Assembly (NCBI RefSeq): GCF_022347725.1
Contig: NZ_JAKRGB010000014.1
Span: 1 to 64,000 of the forward strand
Source: Ruegeria sp. Ofav3-42
Lineage (GTDB): Bacteria; Pseudomonadota; Alphaproteobacteria; Rhodobacterales; Rhodobacteraceae
Length of the DNA: 64,000 nt
Direction of reading: 5' to 3'
Within the stretch, counting starts at the first letter, position 1. The number at the start of each line of letters is the position of its first letter. The position numbers and the translations under genes are program-made. This document shows positions 24,885 to 33,979 of this stretch, in pieces. The notes beneath the pieces were generated by a model that was given only the letters and a program-made list of their open reading frames with translations, had not been told where the DNA came from and searched no databases.

Positions 24885-26717
24885 TCACACTTGGCGCACA
24901 GCACCTTTCGCAGCGCTTGTTGCCAGCTTGGCATAGGCTTTGAGTGCGGTAGACACTTTGCGCTTGCGCGGCGCGGCGGGCACCCAGCCCTTTTCGTCCT
25001 GCTCGTCGCGACGGGCCGCCAGTTCTTCGTCTGAAACGGCCAGATGGATCGTACGATTTGGAATGTCGATCTCGATCTTGTCGCCGTTCTTAACCAGTCC
25101 GATCTCACCACCTTCGGCGGCCTCAGGTGAAACATGGCCAATCGACAGGCCCGATGTACCGCCCGAGAAGCGACCGTCGGTCAGAAGCGCGCATGCTTTG
25201 CCCAGACCTTTGGATTTCAGGTACGAGGTCGGATACAGCATTTCCTGCATCCCCGGACCACCGCGCGGGCCTTCATAGCGGATCACCACCACGTCGCCCT
25301 CTTTGACCTTGCCCGTTAGGATGTCGTTAACCGCCTGATCCTGGCTTTCGCAGACATAGGCCGAGCCGGTGAACTGCAGGATATTTGCATCCACGCCCGC
25401 GGTTTTCACGATACAGCCGTCGCGCGCGATGTTGCCGAACAGAACCGCCAGACCGCCGTCTTGGCTGAACGCGTGCTCCTTGGACCGGATCACGCCGCCT
25501 TCGCGGTCGGTGTCCAGTTCTTTGTACCGGTTCGACTGACTGAAGGCCTGCGTTGTGCGCACGCCACCCGGCGCCGCTTTGAACAGGTCCTGCGCCGCCG
25601 GGTTGTTGGCAATCTTGATGTCCCAGTTGGCAATCGCCTCGCCCATCGTGGCCGAATGCACGGTGCTGCAGTGTTCATGCAGCAGACCGGCGCGGCTAAG
25701 CTCGCCGAGGATCGAGAAGATGCCACCGGCGCGGTGCACGTCCTCCATGTGAACGTTTTCGGTGTTGGGAGCGACCTTGCAGAGGCATGGCACCTGACGG
25801 CTAAGGCGGTCCATGTCGGACATGGTGAAATGCACCTCGCCCTCATGCGCAATGGCCAGCAGGTGCAGAACCGTGTTGGTCGAACCACCCATAGCGATAT
25901 CCAGGCTCATCGCGTTTTCAAACGCGTCGAAGGTGGCGATTTCGCGGGGCAGGAAGCCTTTTTCGTCCAGATCGTAATGCCGCTTGGTGATCTCAACGAT
26001 CCGACGACCGGCCTCTAGGAACAGGTTCTTACGGTCGGCATGCGTGGCAAGCGTCGAGCCGTTGCCCGGCAGCGCCAGACCCAGCGCTTCGGCCAAACAG
26101 TTCATCGAGTTTGCGGTGAACATACCGGAACATGACCCACAGGTCGGGCAAGCGTTTTCTTCGATATGCTGGACCTGTTCGTCGGTTAACTTGTCGTCCG
26201 CCGCGGCAACCATGGCATCGACCAGATCGATTTTCTTGACGTCCAGATCGGCGATGTCGATCTTGCCGGCCTCCATCGGACCGCCCGAGACAAAGATCGC
26301 CGGGATGTTCAGGCGCATGGCGGCCATCAGCATGCCCGGGGTGATCTTGTCGCAGTTCGAAATGCACACCATCGCATCGGCGCAGTGCGCATTCACCATG
26401 TATTCGACCGAATCCGCGATGACTTCGCGCGAGGGCAGCGAGTAAAGCATGCCGTCATGACCCATGGCGATACCGTCATCCACCGCAATGGTGTTGAACT
26501 CTTTCGCAACACCGCCTGCGGCCTCAACCTCGCGCGCAACCATCTGGCCCAGATCCTTCAGGTGCACGTGACCAGGCACAAACTGGGTGAATGAGTTGAC
26601 GATGGCGATGATCGGTTTGCCGAAATCGTCATCGCCCATACCTGTGGCGCGCCACAGGCCACGGGCACCGGCCATATTGCGGCCATGGGTAGAGGTTCTG
26701 GATCGGTACATTGGCAT
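24885..26717 (-). CDS. ilvD: Dihydroxy-acid dehydratase
   Basis: A 610-residue enzyme of the branched-chain amino acid pathway. It converts 2,3-dihydroxy-isovalerate or -methylvalerate to the keto acid. Fe-S cluster motifs are visible: [13 protein letters not shown] and [18 protein letters not shown], plus the late [22 protein letters not shown] signature. Length and ends fit IlvD. It is transcribed divergently from an XRE-cupin regulator, with a perfect palindrome in the space between, and ends in a good terminator. Confidence 0.97.
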   Translation of the reverse strand: MPMYRSRTSTHGRNMAGARGLWRATGMGDDDFGKPIIAIVNSFTQFVPGHVHLKDLGQMVAREVEAAGGVAKEFNTIAVDDGIAMGHDGMLYSLPSREVIADSVEYMVNAHCADAMVCISNCDKITPGMLMAAMRLNIPAIFVSGGPMEAGKIDIADLDVKKIDLVDAMVAAADDKLTDEQVQHIEENACPTCGSCSGMFTANSMNCLAEALGLALPGNGSTLATHADRKNLFLEAGRRIVEITKRHYDLDEKGFLPREIATFDAFENAMSLDIAMGGSTNTVLHLLAIAHEGEVHFTMSDMDRLSRQVPCLCKVAPNTENVHMEDVHRAGGIFSILGELSRAGLLHEHCSTVHSATMGEAIANWDIKIANNPAAQDLFKAAPGGVRTTQAFSQSNRYKELDTDREGGVIRSKEHAFSQDGGLAVLFGNIARDGCIVKTAGVDANILQFTGSAYVCESQDQAVNDILTGKVKEGDVVVIRYEGPRGGPGMQEMLYPTSYLKSKGLGKACALLTDGRFSGGTSGLSIGHVSPEAAEGGEIGLVKNGDKIEIDIPNRTIHLAVSDEELAARRDEQDEKGWVPAAPRKRKVSTALKAYAKLATSAAKGAVRQV

Positions 26718-26762
26718 GATGCTGTTTCCCTTTTGCCCCGGTTGCGATATTCGGGATGCGTA

Positions 26763-26797
26763 CGTTATAGCGCACGTACCACATGTGCGCTATAACG
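26763..26797. promoter_or_regulatory. Palindromic operator between ilvD and the XRE-cupin regulator
   Basis: CGTTATAGCGCAC (26763-26775) and GTGCGCTATAACG (26785-26797) form a perfect 13-bp inverted repeat with a nine-base centre. It is placed 46 bases from the ilvD start and 27 bases from the regulator start. The position and symmetry fit an autoregulatory operator, possibly controlling ilvD too. Confidence 0.6.
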
Positions 26798-26823
26798 CAC
26801 AAGAGGATTCGAGAGACGAGACA

Positions 26824-27387
26824 ATGGCACCGGACGAAATAACGCTGAAGCTACGGGATGTGCGGGCGGCCTCGGGGCTGAGCCTGTCCAAAGTCGCCGA
26901 GATGACCGGGGTCAGCAAAGCCATGTTGGGCCAGATCGAACGTGGCGAATCCAGCCCGACCATCGCAACGCTGTGGAAAATTGCCAAGGGGTTCCAGCTG
27001 CCGCTGAGTGCCCTGATCGGGTCCGGGGCGCTGCGCGACACGACCAGCAATGGCGTCTTCCGGACTGTGACCTTTCCCGGCAGCATCGAGGTCAAGATCG
27101 TCTTTCCCTTTGACCCCGCTTTGGGGGCCGAGACGTTTCACGTCGACCTTGCACCGAACCAAAGCCACGAGTCCCCAGCCCATGCCGCCGGCGTCACCGA
27201 AGAAGTCTTTGTGCTGAACGGCTCGCTGGAAATCTTGCGCGACGGAGACTGGGTTCCGTTGCAGGCGGGGCAGGGTTTGCGCTTTGCGGCGGATCTGCCG
27301 CACGGCTATCGCGCCGGGGCGGATGGCGCGGTATTTCTGAATATGCATCATTACGCGCAACCTGCGGATGCGGTGCCGAGTAGCTAA
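26824..27387 (+). CDS. XRE-family regulator with C-terminal cupin domain
   Basis: A 187-residue protein. Residues about 8-62 form a Cro/CI-type helix-turn-helix (LRDVRAASGLSLSKVAEMTGVSKAMLGQIERGESSP). Residues about 105-180 form a cupin barrel (LAPNQSHESPAHAAGVTEEVFVLNGSLEI, then GLRFAADLPHGYRA). Such proteins sense a small molecule in the cupin and control nearby genes. The start at 26824 begins the HTH; the frame is open far upstream but only as a shadow of ilvD. The adjacent palindrome is its likely binding site. Confidence 0.9.
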   Translation: MAPDEITLKLRDVRAASGLSLSKVAEMTGVSKAMLGQIERGESSPTIATLWKIAKGFQLPLSALIGSGALRDTTSNGVFRTVTFPGSIEVKIVFPFDPALGAETFHVDLAPNQSHESPAHAAGVTEEVFVLNGSLEILRDGDWVPLQAGQGLRFAADLPHGYRAGADGAVFLNMHHYAQPADAVPSS

Positions 27388-27457
27388 TTTCAAGTGAGTT
27401 TGGTGTGACTTCGCTGAGTGCAGGCGACTAAGCCGAGCGTGGTCCTATGCCGAGGCA

Positions 27458-27486
27458 ATGCACAGCGCCTAAACAGCGCTGTGCAT
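27458..27486. terminator. Hairpin between convergent genes
   Basis: ATGCACAGCGC (27458-27468) and GCGCTGTGCAT (27476-27486) form an 11-bp perfect stem with loop CTAAACA between the XRE-cupin gene and the convergent LysM protein gene. No U-run is present. Confidence 0.5.
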
Positions 27487-27500
27487 GAGGGTTGGGGCCA

Positions 27501-28607
27501 TTAGTTGGACGCAGCCAGGTTCTGGGCGCTGTATTCGGCCAGCGAACTGGAAACGATATCGTACCATTCGCCGGACTGGCGCATCTCATTCAGGCCGTTG
27601 TTCAGCATCGAGATGTACTGCAGCCCGTACGGGTTGGACTTGTGCGCCAGCAGACGGATGGTGGACAGGTGCGTGAAGTTCTCATTCTGAACAACTTCGT
27701 GCTCCATCCCCACCGCCGCAATCGCGCCGTTGGCTTGCTGGATGGCCATCCCCGTTGCATCCGCCGTACCATTCATGACCGCTTCGATGCACTCTTCAGG
27801 GGTGCGGGGGCGGACAAGAGTGATCTTGGGCTCAACCAGACCGGCTTCTTCCAGGTCGTTGGTGAAGAACCCTTCCATTCGGCAGAATACGGCGCCTTCC
27901 AGCTCTTCGATGGAGGTCGCGCTGGCGTATTTGCTGTCAGGCAAGGTGAAGTATCCCACCACGGATTCATACAGAGGTTGGGATGCATAAAACCCGTTGC
28001 AACGATAAAGACTGTCCTCGCCCATCGCATCGGGGTTTTTTGCACAGTCCGGAACGACCCATGCAACCGCGATATCATACGCCCCGGCGGGCAGCAGCGT
28101 ATACAGATGCGAGTTAAAGTCGTTCACCCAGCCTTGATTGAATTCGCGTTTGTTGCCAGCACGATGAAGCGCAGTTGTCGTCAGTCGCATCAGGAATCCG
28201 CCGCCCGACAGGCCTTCGTCTGTATAAGGCGCCCAATCGTTGCCGGCCAAAAGACGGATCGGAGGCTCATATACGTTTCTGGGTTTGATCTTTGCGGCTT
28301 TTTCTTCTTCTCGTTCAACAACCTCATTGAACTGCGTTGTTGCAGTCAGACGACCGTCTGCACAAGGCAGATTCAGGACCGTCCCGGGTGTCAGATTGTT
28401 CGGATTTCCGGCAACGGCATTCCGGTTCGCGTTAAAAATGATCTGGTAATCCCTGGAGCCGTAGGCAGTTTCTGAAATGGTTGCCAGCGTATCCCCTACT
28501 TTTACTGTATACGGCTCACATGCGACCTGTGCCGAGGCACTGATTGGCGAGATTAAGGCGGCCAGGCCCAGGGCCATGAGGCTAAACTTAATTCCAGCGT
28601 TATTCAT
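27501..28607 (-). CDS. Secreted LysM plus periplasmic solute-binding (SBP_bac_3) fusion protein
   Basis: A 368-residue exported protein. A signal peptide (about 1-26, ending ISASAQ) is followed by a LysM domain (about 31-79: YTVKVGDTLATISETAYGS, then IIFNANRNAVAGNPNNLTPG). After a charged linker, a family 3 solute-binding-like domain (about 118-355) begins RLLAGNDWAPYTDEGLSGGGF. LysM binds peptidoglycan, so the binding domain may be tethered to the wall. No transporter genes adjoin it, which suggests a sensing or scavenging role. Six or more Cys residues could form disulphides. Confidence 0.85.
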   Translation of the reverse strand: MNNAGIKFSLMALGLAALISPISASAQVACEPYTVKVGDTLATISETAYGSRDYQIIFNANRNAVAGNPNNLTPGTVLNLPCADGRLTATTQFNEVVEREEEKAAKIKPRNVYEPPIRLLAGNDWAPYTDEGLSGGGFLMRLTTTALHRAGNKREFNQGWVNDFNSHLYTLLPAGAYDIAVAWVVPDCAKNPDAMGEDSLYRCNGFYASQPLYESVVGYFTLPDSKYASATSIEELEGAVFCRMEGFFTNDLEEAGLVEPKITLVRPRTPEECIEAVMNGTADATGMAIQQANGAIAAVGMEHEVVQNENFTHLSTIRLLAHKSNPYGLQYISMLNNGLNEMRQSGEWYDIVSSSLAEYSAQNLAASN

Positions 28608-29435
28608 TTCGTTCTCCTGTTGGGTGAGTATTCTTTGGTTGCAAAAGGGCCCCGGGATTTTTTTGTTCTATTGCCCTGTTACGGTCGCCCATTATCCTTG
28701 CGGTTCTGGCTTGCTGGGAATGTAGCGACACACCAATTCCAAATTGGATGGGGATCCGAGAAACACGTATTTCCTATCTAACAAAATCTCTCGTATTCCC
28801 TGCGCAGAGTGCGGTGGTTGTGGTGGTGAAAACTGCAGACATCGCGCAGGCAGTATTGCAGATTCTCCAGGCCCAAGTGACGTTGGGAAAACCGGCTATT
28901 TTTAGGCAAAAAAGGCGCATTTTTACGCTCAACCTTCGGTGGAGCCACAGATATGTTGCTTGGGACTAACTGCAAGAATTGGCTTTGAACGGAGTGACCC
29001 GGCTACAGAATTTTCAGGCGTAATCATTTCTGACAATAAAATCAGATATGTATTGTAATCCGCCCTCTGAGCCAAACAGATTTGGCCTCTCAGACGGAAT
29101 TCAGCCGTCAGGCCATTTTGCGAGGTTTACCAGAGCGTGGGAAACGATGTTTAAGAATCGACCTACGAGGAAATACGAGGAAAACGGCGCAAATTATCTC
29201 GCCTGAACTCGATCACGATGGCTCTTTCCCAACCGCTGCACGGTTTGCGTCCGTTCTGTTCTTTTTTGGTGTACGCCATGATGACCCTGAGCGGCTTGCG
29301 CCGTCATGTCCATCGCAGGATTATTCAGTTTTTCCACTCAGGACACGCCCGTTAGCGGTACAACATCCCATCCAGCCTTGAACCCTCATGCGCGCGCGTA
29401 TAGGGACAAACCAAGCGCGTTTAGGGGAGGCTTTG
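28608..29435. other. 828-base region without a convincing gene
   Basis: This gap lies between the LysM protein start and the sulfurtransferase gene. Reading frames here are short, lack good ribosome sites and have no recognisable motifs. Much of 28,650-29,060 is more AT-rich than the surroundings, and there is a small TCCAAATTGGA dyad near 28,740. It must carry the promoters of both flanking genes. A small RNA or gene remnant cannot be excluded from sequence alone. Confidence 0.4.
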
Positions 29436-30290
29436 ATGCAGGACGATCCGAAAACCCTCGTTTCTACCGAATGGCTTGCCGCCCATCTCAAGGACCCGGA
29501 TCTGCGGGTGCTGGACGGGTCGTGGTATTTGCCGCAGCAGGGACGCAACGCAAAGGCCGAATATGACACGGCCCACATCCCCGGTGCGCGGTTCTTTGAT
29601 ATCGACGAGATTTCCGATCACCGCTCGGACCTGCCTCACATGGCGCCGCCGGTCGAGAAATTCATGTCGCGCTTGCGGGCCATGGGCGTAGGCGACGGTC
29701 ATCAGGTTGTTGTCTATGACGGCGCAGGTCTGATGTCGGCAGCCCGCGTTTGGTGGCTGTTCCGGCTAATGGGGCAGGAAAACATCGCCGTTCTGGATGG
29801 CGGTCTGCCCAAATGGCAGGCTGAAGGACGTGAGATCGAAGACCTGCCGCCCGTGATCCGCGACCGCCACATGACGGTTCGGGTCCAGAACCACCTTGTT
29901 CGCGATGTCACGCAGGTATCGGCCGCCGCCAAGTTGGCAGATCACGAGATCATTGACGCGCGTTCGGCCGACCGCTTTGCCGGAACCGGGACCGAACCGC
30001 GCGAGGGCCTGCGTTCGGGTCACATTCCGGGATCGCGCAACGTGCCTTTTGGGACGTTGCTGAACAAGAACGGCACGATGAAATCGCCCGACGATTGCCG
30101 TGCCGTGTTCGAGGCCGCTGGCGTCGACCTGTCGAAACCGGCGATCACTTCGTGCGGGTCGGGCGTAACTGCCGCGATCCTCAGCCTTGCGCTTGAACGC
30201 ATAGGCAAGAAAGACCACTCGCTTTATGACGGCTCCTGGGCTGAATGGGGTGCCTTCCCGACCCTGCCCGTCGCAACCGGAGAGAACTGA
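29436..30290 (+). CDS. sseA: 3-mercaptopyruvate/thiosulfate sulfurtransferase
   Basis: A 284-residue protein with two rhodanese domains. The N-terminal one is non-catalytic (STEWLAAHLKDPDLRVLDGSW). The C-terminal one carries the active loop CGSGVTA (Cys about 236), the form typical of mercaptopyruvate sulfurtransferase. It transfers sulfane sulfur from 3-mercaptopyruvate to thiols or cyanide. The ATG at 29436 follows GGGGAGG; an earlier in-frame start at 29388 lacks such a site. The stop overlaps the next ATG by one base. The downstream aminotransferase could make mercaptopyruvate from cysteine, which is a sensible coupling. Confidence 0.92.
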   Translation: MQDDPKTLVSTEWLAAHLKDPDLRVLDGSWYLPQQGRNAKAEYDTAHIPGARFFDIDEISDHRSDLPHMAPPVEKFMSRLRAMGVGDGHQVVVYDGAGLMSAARVWWLFRLMGQENIAVLDGGLPKWQAEGREIEDLPPVIRDRHMTVRVQNHLVRDVTQVSAAAKLADHEIIDARSADRFAGTGTEPREGLRSGHIPGSRNVPFGTLLNKNGTMKSPDDCRAVFEAAGVDLSKPAITSCGSGVTAAILSLALERIGKKDHSLYDGSWAEWGAFPTLPVATGEN

Positions 30291-31474
30291 TGTTCGAAAA
30301 CCTCAAACCGCAGCCTGCCGACAAGATTCTGGCGCTGATGCAGGCGTATCGCGAAGACCCGCGCGATCAGAAGATCGACCTGGGTGTTGGCGTCTACAAG
30401 AATGCCGAGGGCGTGACCCCGGTGATGCGTGCGGTGAAAGCGGCGGAAAAGCGTATCCTCGAAGAGCAGGAGTCCAAGGCTTATACCGGTCTGGCGGGTG
30501 ATCCGGCCTATGCCGACGCGATGATTGGCCTGATCCTCGGCACTTCGGTCCCGCGCGGCAATATCGCCGCTGTTGCGACACCGGGCGGCACTGGCGCTTG
30601 TCGGCAAGCGTTCGAGATGATCCGCATGGCCAACCCTTCGGCGCGTGTGTTCGTATCGAACCCTACCTGGCCGAACCACCTGTCGATCCTGAACTACCTG
30701 GGCATGGAGACAGTCCAGTACCGGTACTTTGACGGTGAAACCCGTGGCGTCGATTTCGACGGCATGATCGAGGATCTGAAGACCGCGAAAGCAGGCGACG
30801 TGGTTCTGCTGCACGGCTGCTGTCACAACCCGACGGGCGCAAACCTGAACATGGTGCAGTGGCAGGAGGTCGTGAACCTCATCAACGAGCGCGGCCTCGT
30901 GGCAATGATCGATATTGCCTATCAGGGCTTTGGCGACGGTCTTGAAGAAGACGCACAGGCGACCCGCCTGGTGGCCTCGTCAGTCAAGCGCTGCCTGATC
31001 GCGGCATCGTGCTCGAAGAATTTCGGTGTCTATCGAGAGCGCACCGGCCTGTTGATGGCGATCAGCGATGATCCGGCGCAGACGGCCTTGAACCAGTCCA
31101 CCCTGGCGTTTCTGAACCGTCAGAACTACTCGTTCCCGCCGGATCACGGCGCGCGGGTCGTGACGACGATCCTGAACGACGAAGCCTTGCGCGCTGACTG
31201 GGCGGCTGAACTGGAAGAGGTCCGCCTCTCGATGCTGGGCCTACGTCAGCAACTGGCCGACGAGCTGCAGCGCCTGAGCGGGTCCGACCGCTTTGGCTTT
31301 GTCGCACAGCACCGCGGCATGTTCTCGCGTCTGGGGGCGGCCCCGGAGTTGGTCGAAAAGCTGCGCGCTGATCACGGCATCTACATGGTCGGCGACAGCC
31401 GTTTGAACATTGCGGGCCTCAACGCCAACACCGTGCCGATCCTGGCCAAGGCGATTGTCGACGTCGGCGTCTGA
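30290..31474 (+). CDS. Aromatic/aspartate-type aminotransferase (class I)
   Basis: A 394-residue PLP enzyme of the AspC/TyrB family. Visible are the N-terminal DLGVGVYKNAEG, the substrate loop CHNPTGANL and the PLP-lysine motif SCSKNFGVYRER. The C-terminal RLNIAG carries the Arg that binds the substrate carboxylate. It interconverts aspartate or aromatic amino acids and 2-oxo acids. It is coupled to the sulfurtransferase gene (TGATG overlap), which suggests cysteine transamination may be one role. A strong terminator follows. Confidence 0.93.
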   Translation: MFENLKPQPADKILALMQAYREDPRDQKIDLGVGVYKNAEGVTPVMRAVKAAEKRILEEQESKAYTGLAGDPAYADAMIGLILGTSVPRGNIAAVATPGGTGACRQAFEMIRMANPSARVFVSNPTWPNHLSILNYLGMETVQYRYFDGETRGVDFDGMIEDLKTAKAGDVVLLHGCCHNPTGANLNMVQWQEVVNLINERGLVAMIDIAYQGFGDGLEEDAQATRLVASSVKRCLIAASCSKNFGVYRERTGLLMAISDDPAQTALNQSTLAFLNRQNYSFPPDHGARVVTTILNDEALRADWAAELEEVRLSMLGLRQQLADELQRLSGSDRFGFVAQHRGMFSRLGAAPELVEKLRADHGIYMVGDSRLNIAGLNANTVPILAKAIVDVGV

Positions 31475-31496
31475 GCGCTATCGATAATGATGACAG

Positions 31497-31528
31497 AGAG
31501 CTGCGCTACCCAGCGCGGCTCTTTTTTG
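31497..31528 (+). terminator. Terminator of the sseA-aminotransferase operon
   Basis: Stem arms 31497-31507 and 31512-31522 contain one T.G wobble, with loop ACCC. TTTTTT follows directly. Confidence 0.85.
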
Positions 31529-31564
31529 GGGTTTGAACGGCAGGGCCGATCAGGTTTACTGCGG

Positions 31565-31888
31565 TCACCGGGTCCAAAGCTCTTTGTCGTCGATGATTGC
31601 GTCCGTCACGTCCTCGGCTCGTTTGCGAGAGCTTTTCCTCTCTCCCAAACCCATGTGCACAGTTTCGATTTGAACAAGGTAGTCGACAACTCTTCGGCGC
31701 TCTTCTCCCCTGCGCAGCATTCCCGCGGCCCTTTGCAGATATGTGTCGTATTCGTCAGCGAACGGCGCGCATTCTTCGTCCTGCCAATTGTCTTCAGGTC
31801 CCAGCAGACCAATAGGGTCCCATAGCTTCCAGCCGATGTCACGAAGGCGGGACAGCTGCAACCGTGGTGTGTCTGATGATTTGGTCAA
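31565..31888 (-). CDS. Small hypothetical protein
   Basis: A 107-residue, charged, soluble protein that I cannot assign to a family. It contains RLRDIGWKLWDPIGLLG and a Glu/Arg-rich helical part (YLQRAAGMLRRGEERRRVVDYLVQIE). The W-x-x-WDPIGL pattern is reminiscent of small conserved proteins found next to house-keeping genes in alphaproteobacteria, which supports it being real. It lies alone between two terminators. The opposite-strand frames in the same interval look random. Confidence 0.6.
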   Translation of the reverse strand: MTKSSDTPRLQLSRLRDIGWKLWDPIGLLGPEDNWQDEECAPFADEYDTYLQRAAGMLRRGEERRRVVDYLVQIETVHMGLGERKSSRKRAEDVTDAIIDDKELWTR

Positions 31889-31979
31889 CTAAATACAAGG
31901 AGCTCGGGAGTTTTGGGTTGTGAAGATCAGACCCTAAACGGACGACTTTTTCCACAAGTTTAATAACCAAAAAACGAAA

Positions 31980-32003
31980 AAGCCGGGCGCGAACGCCCGG
32001 CCT
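31980..32003 (-). terminator. Terminator of the glnK-amtB operon
   Basis: Arms 31982-31989 and 31994-32001 form an 8-bp perfect GC-rich stem (loop CGAA). It is followed on the minus strand by TTTTTCG, 23 bases past the amtB stop. Confidence 0.85.
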
Positions 32004-32023
32004 TCGAGTGGTTAACTCTGGTT

Positions 32024-33349
32024 TTAACCCTTGGAGAACTCAGGATACGCTTCCATACCCAGCTCGCCCATATCCAGGCCGTTGATCTCCTCTTCTTCGC
32101 CAACCCGCAGGCCAACCGTAGCCTTGAGGATCGAGAAGAGGATGAAGCTGACCACGAAGACGAAGATACCGATGGCAGCGAAGCCGATGATCTGGGTCAC
32201 GAAGGACGCGTCGCCGTTGGTCCAGGCAACGATGAAGGTGCCCCAGAAGCCTGCGATCAGGTGAACCGGGATGGCACCGACGACGTCGTCGATCTTCATG
32301 CGGTCCAGCATCGGAACGGTCAGGACAACGATCACGCCACCCACGGCACCGATGATCAGCGCCTGGAACAGCGACGGGGCCAGCGGTTCAGCGGTGATCG
32401 ATACCAGACCGGCCAGCGCGCCGTTCAGGACCATGGTCAGGTCAACCTTGCCGTACATCACCTGCGTCAGGATCAGGGCAGCAACGGCACCCGCTGCAGC
32501 GGCCATGTTGGTGTTGGCGAAGATGCGGCTGATATCGGCGATGTCACCAATGGTGCCCATGGCCAGCTGCGAACCGCCGTTAAAGCCGAACCAACCCAGC
32601 CACAGGATGAACGTACCCAGAGTGGCAAGCGCCAGGTTCGAGCCGGGGATCGGAACAACCTTGCCCTCTTTGTTGTACTTGCCGATCCGCGGGCCCAGCA
32701 CAATGGCACCGGCCAGTGCTGCGAATCCACCAGCTGCGTGCACCAGGGTCGAGCCTGCGAAGTCGCTGAAGCCCATCTCGGACAACCAGCCGCCGCCCCA
32801 CTGCCAGGATGCTTCGATCGGGTAGATGATGCCTGTCAGGACGATCACGAAGGCGAAGAAGGGCCACAGTTTGATCCGCTCGGCCACGGTGCCCGAAACG
32901 ATGGACGCGGTGGTCGCGCAGAACATCAGCTGAAAGAAGAAGTCCGAGCCAACTGTTGCGTAGGACAGGTCTGCATTCACACCGTCCAAACCAACTGCCT
33001 CAAGCGATGCAGGCGAGATCGCGCCCAGCACGCCGGGGATCATCCAGCCGTCGCCGGGGTACATGAGGCCGTAGCCGACCAGCCAGTACATAATGGCGGC
33101 AAATGAAAACAGGCCCATGTTCTTGATCAACTGCATGGCAACGTTTTTGGAGCGCACCAATCCGGCCTCGAGCATGGCAAAGCCCGCCGCCATCCAAAAC
33201 ACCAGGAAGCCGCCGACCAGAAACAGCAGCGACGTCAGGATGTATTGCGTGTGCTGCGCGGTTTCGCCAGCGGCGGCCTCTTGCGCGAGGCCCATCTGCG
33301 GCAGCGCGACGATCGCAGCGGCAGGGATGAGAGATTTCATCAGGTTCAT
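32024..33349 (-). CDS. amtB: Ammonium transporter
   Basis: A 441-residue protein with a cleavable leader (MNLMKSLIPAAAIVALPQMGLA) and about eleven transmembrane helices. Ammonium-site and pore features are present: the DFAGSTLVHAAGGFAAL segment (Asp and first pore His) and HLIAGFWGTF (second pore His). It moves ammonium across the inner membrane. The glnK gene precedes it on the same strand by 33 bases, the standard pairing in which uridylylation-controlled GlnK plugs AmtB when nitrogen is sufficient. Confidence 0.96.
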   Translation of the reverse strand: MNLMKSLIPAAAIVALPQMGLAQEAAAGETAQHTQYILTSLLFLVGGFLVFWMAAGFAMLEAGLVRSKNVAMQLIKNMGLFSFAAIMYWLVGYGLMYPGDGWMIPGVLGAISPASLEAVGLDGVNADLSYATVGSDFFFQLMFCATTASIVSGTVAERIKLWPFFAFVIVLTGIIYPIEASWQWGGGWLSEMGFSDFAGSTLVHAAGGFAALAGAIVLGPRIGKYNKEGKVVPIPGSNLALATLGTFILWLGWFGFNGGSQLAMGTIGDIADISRIFANTNMAAAAGAVAALILTQVMYGKVDLTMVLNGALAGLVSITAEPLAPSLFQALIIGAVGGVIVVLTVPMLDRMKIDDVVGAIPVHLIAGFWGTFIVAWTNGDASFVTQIIGFAAIGIFVFVVSFILFSILKATVGLRVGEEEEINGLDMGELGMEAYPEFSKG

Positions 33350-33382
33350 GTGACTTCCTCGAATGTATGTGAGTGGCGGCGC

Positions 33383-33721
33383 TTACAGCGCCTCTTCGTT
33401 CGTTTCCCCGGTCCGCACGCGCAGGGCCTGCTCGACATCAAGGACGAAAATCTTGCCGTCACCGATCTTGCCGGTCTTGGCGGTTTTGGTGATGGTCTCG
33501 ACGATCTGGTCGGCCATCGTGGCGGGCACCACGATTTCCAGTTTGATCTTGGGTACAAAGTTCACGGCGTATTCGGCGCCGCGATAGATTTCCGTGTGAC
33601 CGGATTGCGAGCCGAAGCCCTTGATTTCGGTCACCATCATGCCGCGCACGCCCGCGTCGGTCAGTGCCTCGCGCACCTCCTCCAGCTTGAACGGCTTGAT
33701 TGTCGCAATGATCAGTTTCAC
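33383..33721 (-). CDS. glnK: Nitrogen regulatory protein P-II
   Basis: A 112-residue protein of exact P-II length. It begins KLIIATIKPFKLEEVREAL, and the T-loop GHTEIYRGAEYAVNFVPK carries the uridylylated Tyr51. It ends with the KIFVLDVEQALRVRTGE signature. The start is a GTG at 33721 with AGGGGAAA upstream; the longer open frame to 33844 has no matching P-II sequence. It senses 2-oxoglutarate/ATP/ADP and controls AmtB. A direct repeat TGCACAA lies about 120 bases upstream. Confidence 0.96.
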   Translation of the reverse strand: MKLIIATIKPFKLEEVREALTDAGVRGMMVTEIKGFGSQSGHTEIYRGAEYAVNFVPKIKLEIVVPATMADQIVETITKTAKTGKIGDGKIFVLDVEQALRVRTGETNEEAL

Positions 33722-33979
33722 GTCTTTCCCCTCTGCTTCCCCGGTCTGCCCGGTTTGTTTGCACCTGCAGAAAAAGAGCGCGCCTGACCGTGTTAAGAAA
33801 CGGCAAGGGCTGCGGGACGCAGGGGAAACAGGGCTTAGGTGCACAATTTTTGCACAAAAAAACGCTTCTGCCCAAAAAGAGGGCGAAGTATGGAGGGTGT
33901 TAAAGGGAAAATCATACCTCTACTTCATGGCTATGGCAGGGTATGGTGCGTCAAAATGATAACCGGGCAGAGTTTGAGC

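Noticed and set aside
29082..29381. Frame of 99 codons in the 828-base gap
   Set aside because: No ribosome site, no recognisable motif and atypical composition. Considered a transposase relic but nothing supports it.
28608..29435. tmRNA or tRNA gene in the long intergenic gap
   Set aside because: No T-loop GGTTCGAATCC, acceptor pairing or CCA end was found on either strand.
33830..33860. Sigma-54 promoter and NtrC site for glnK
   Set aside because: No TGGCAC-N5-TTGC element was found, and the TGCACAA repeats have the wrong orientation for NtrC sites.
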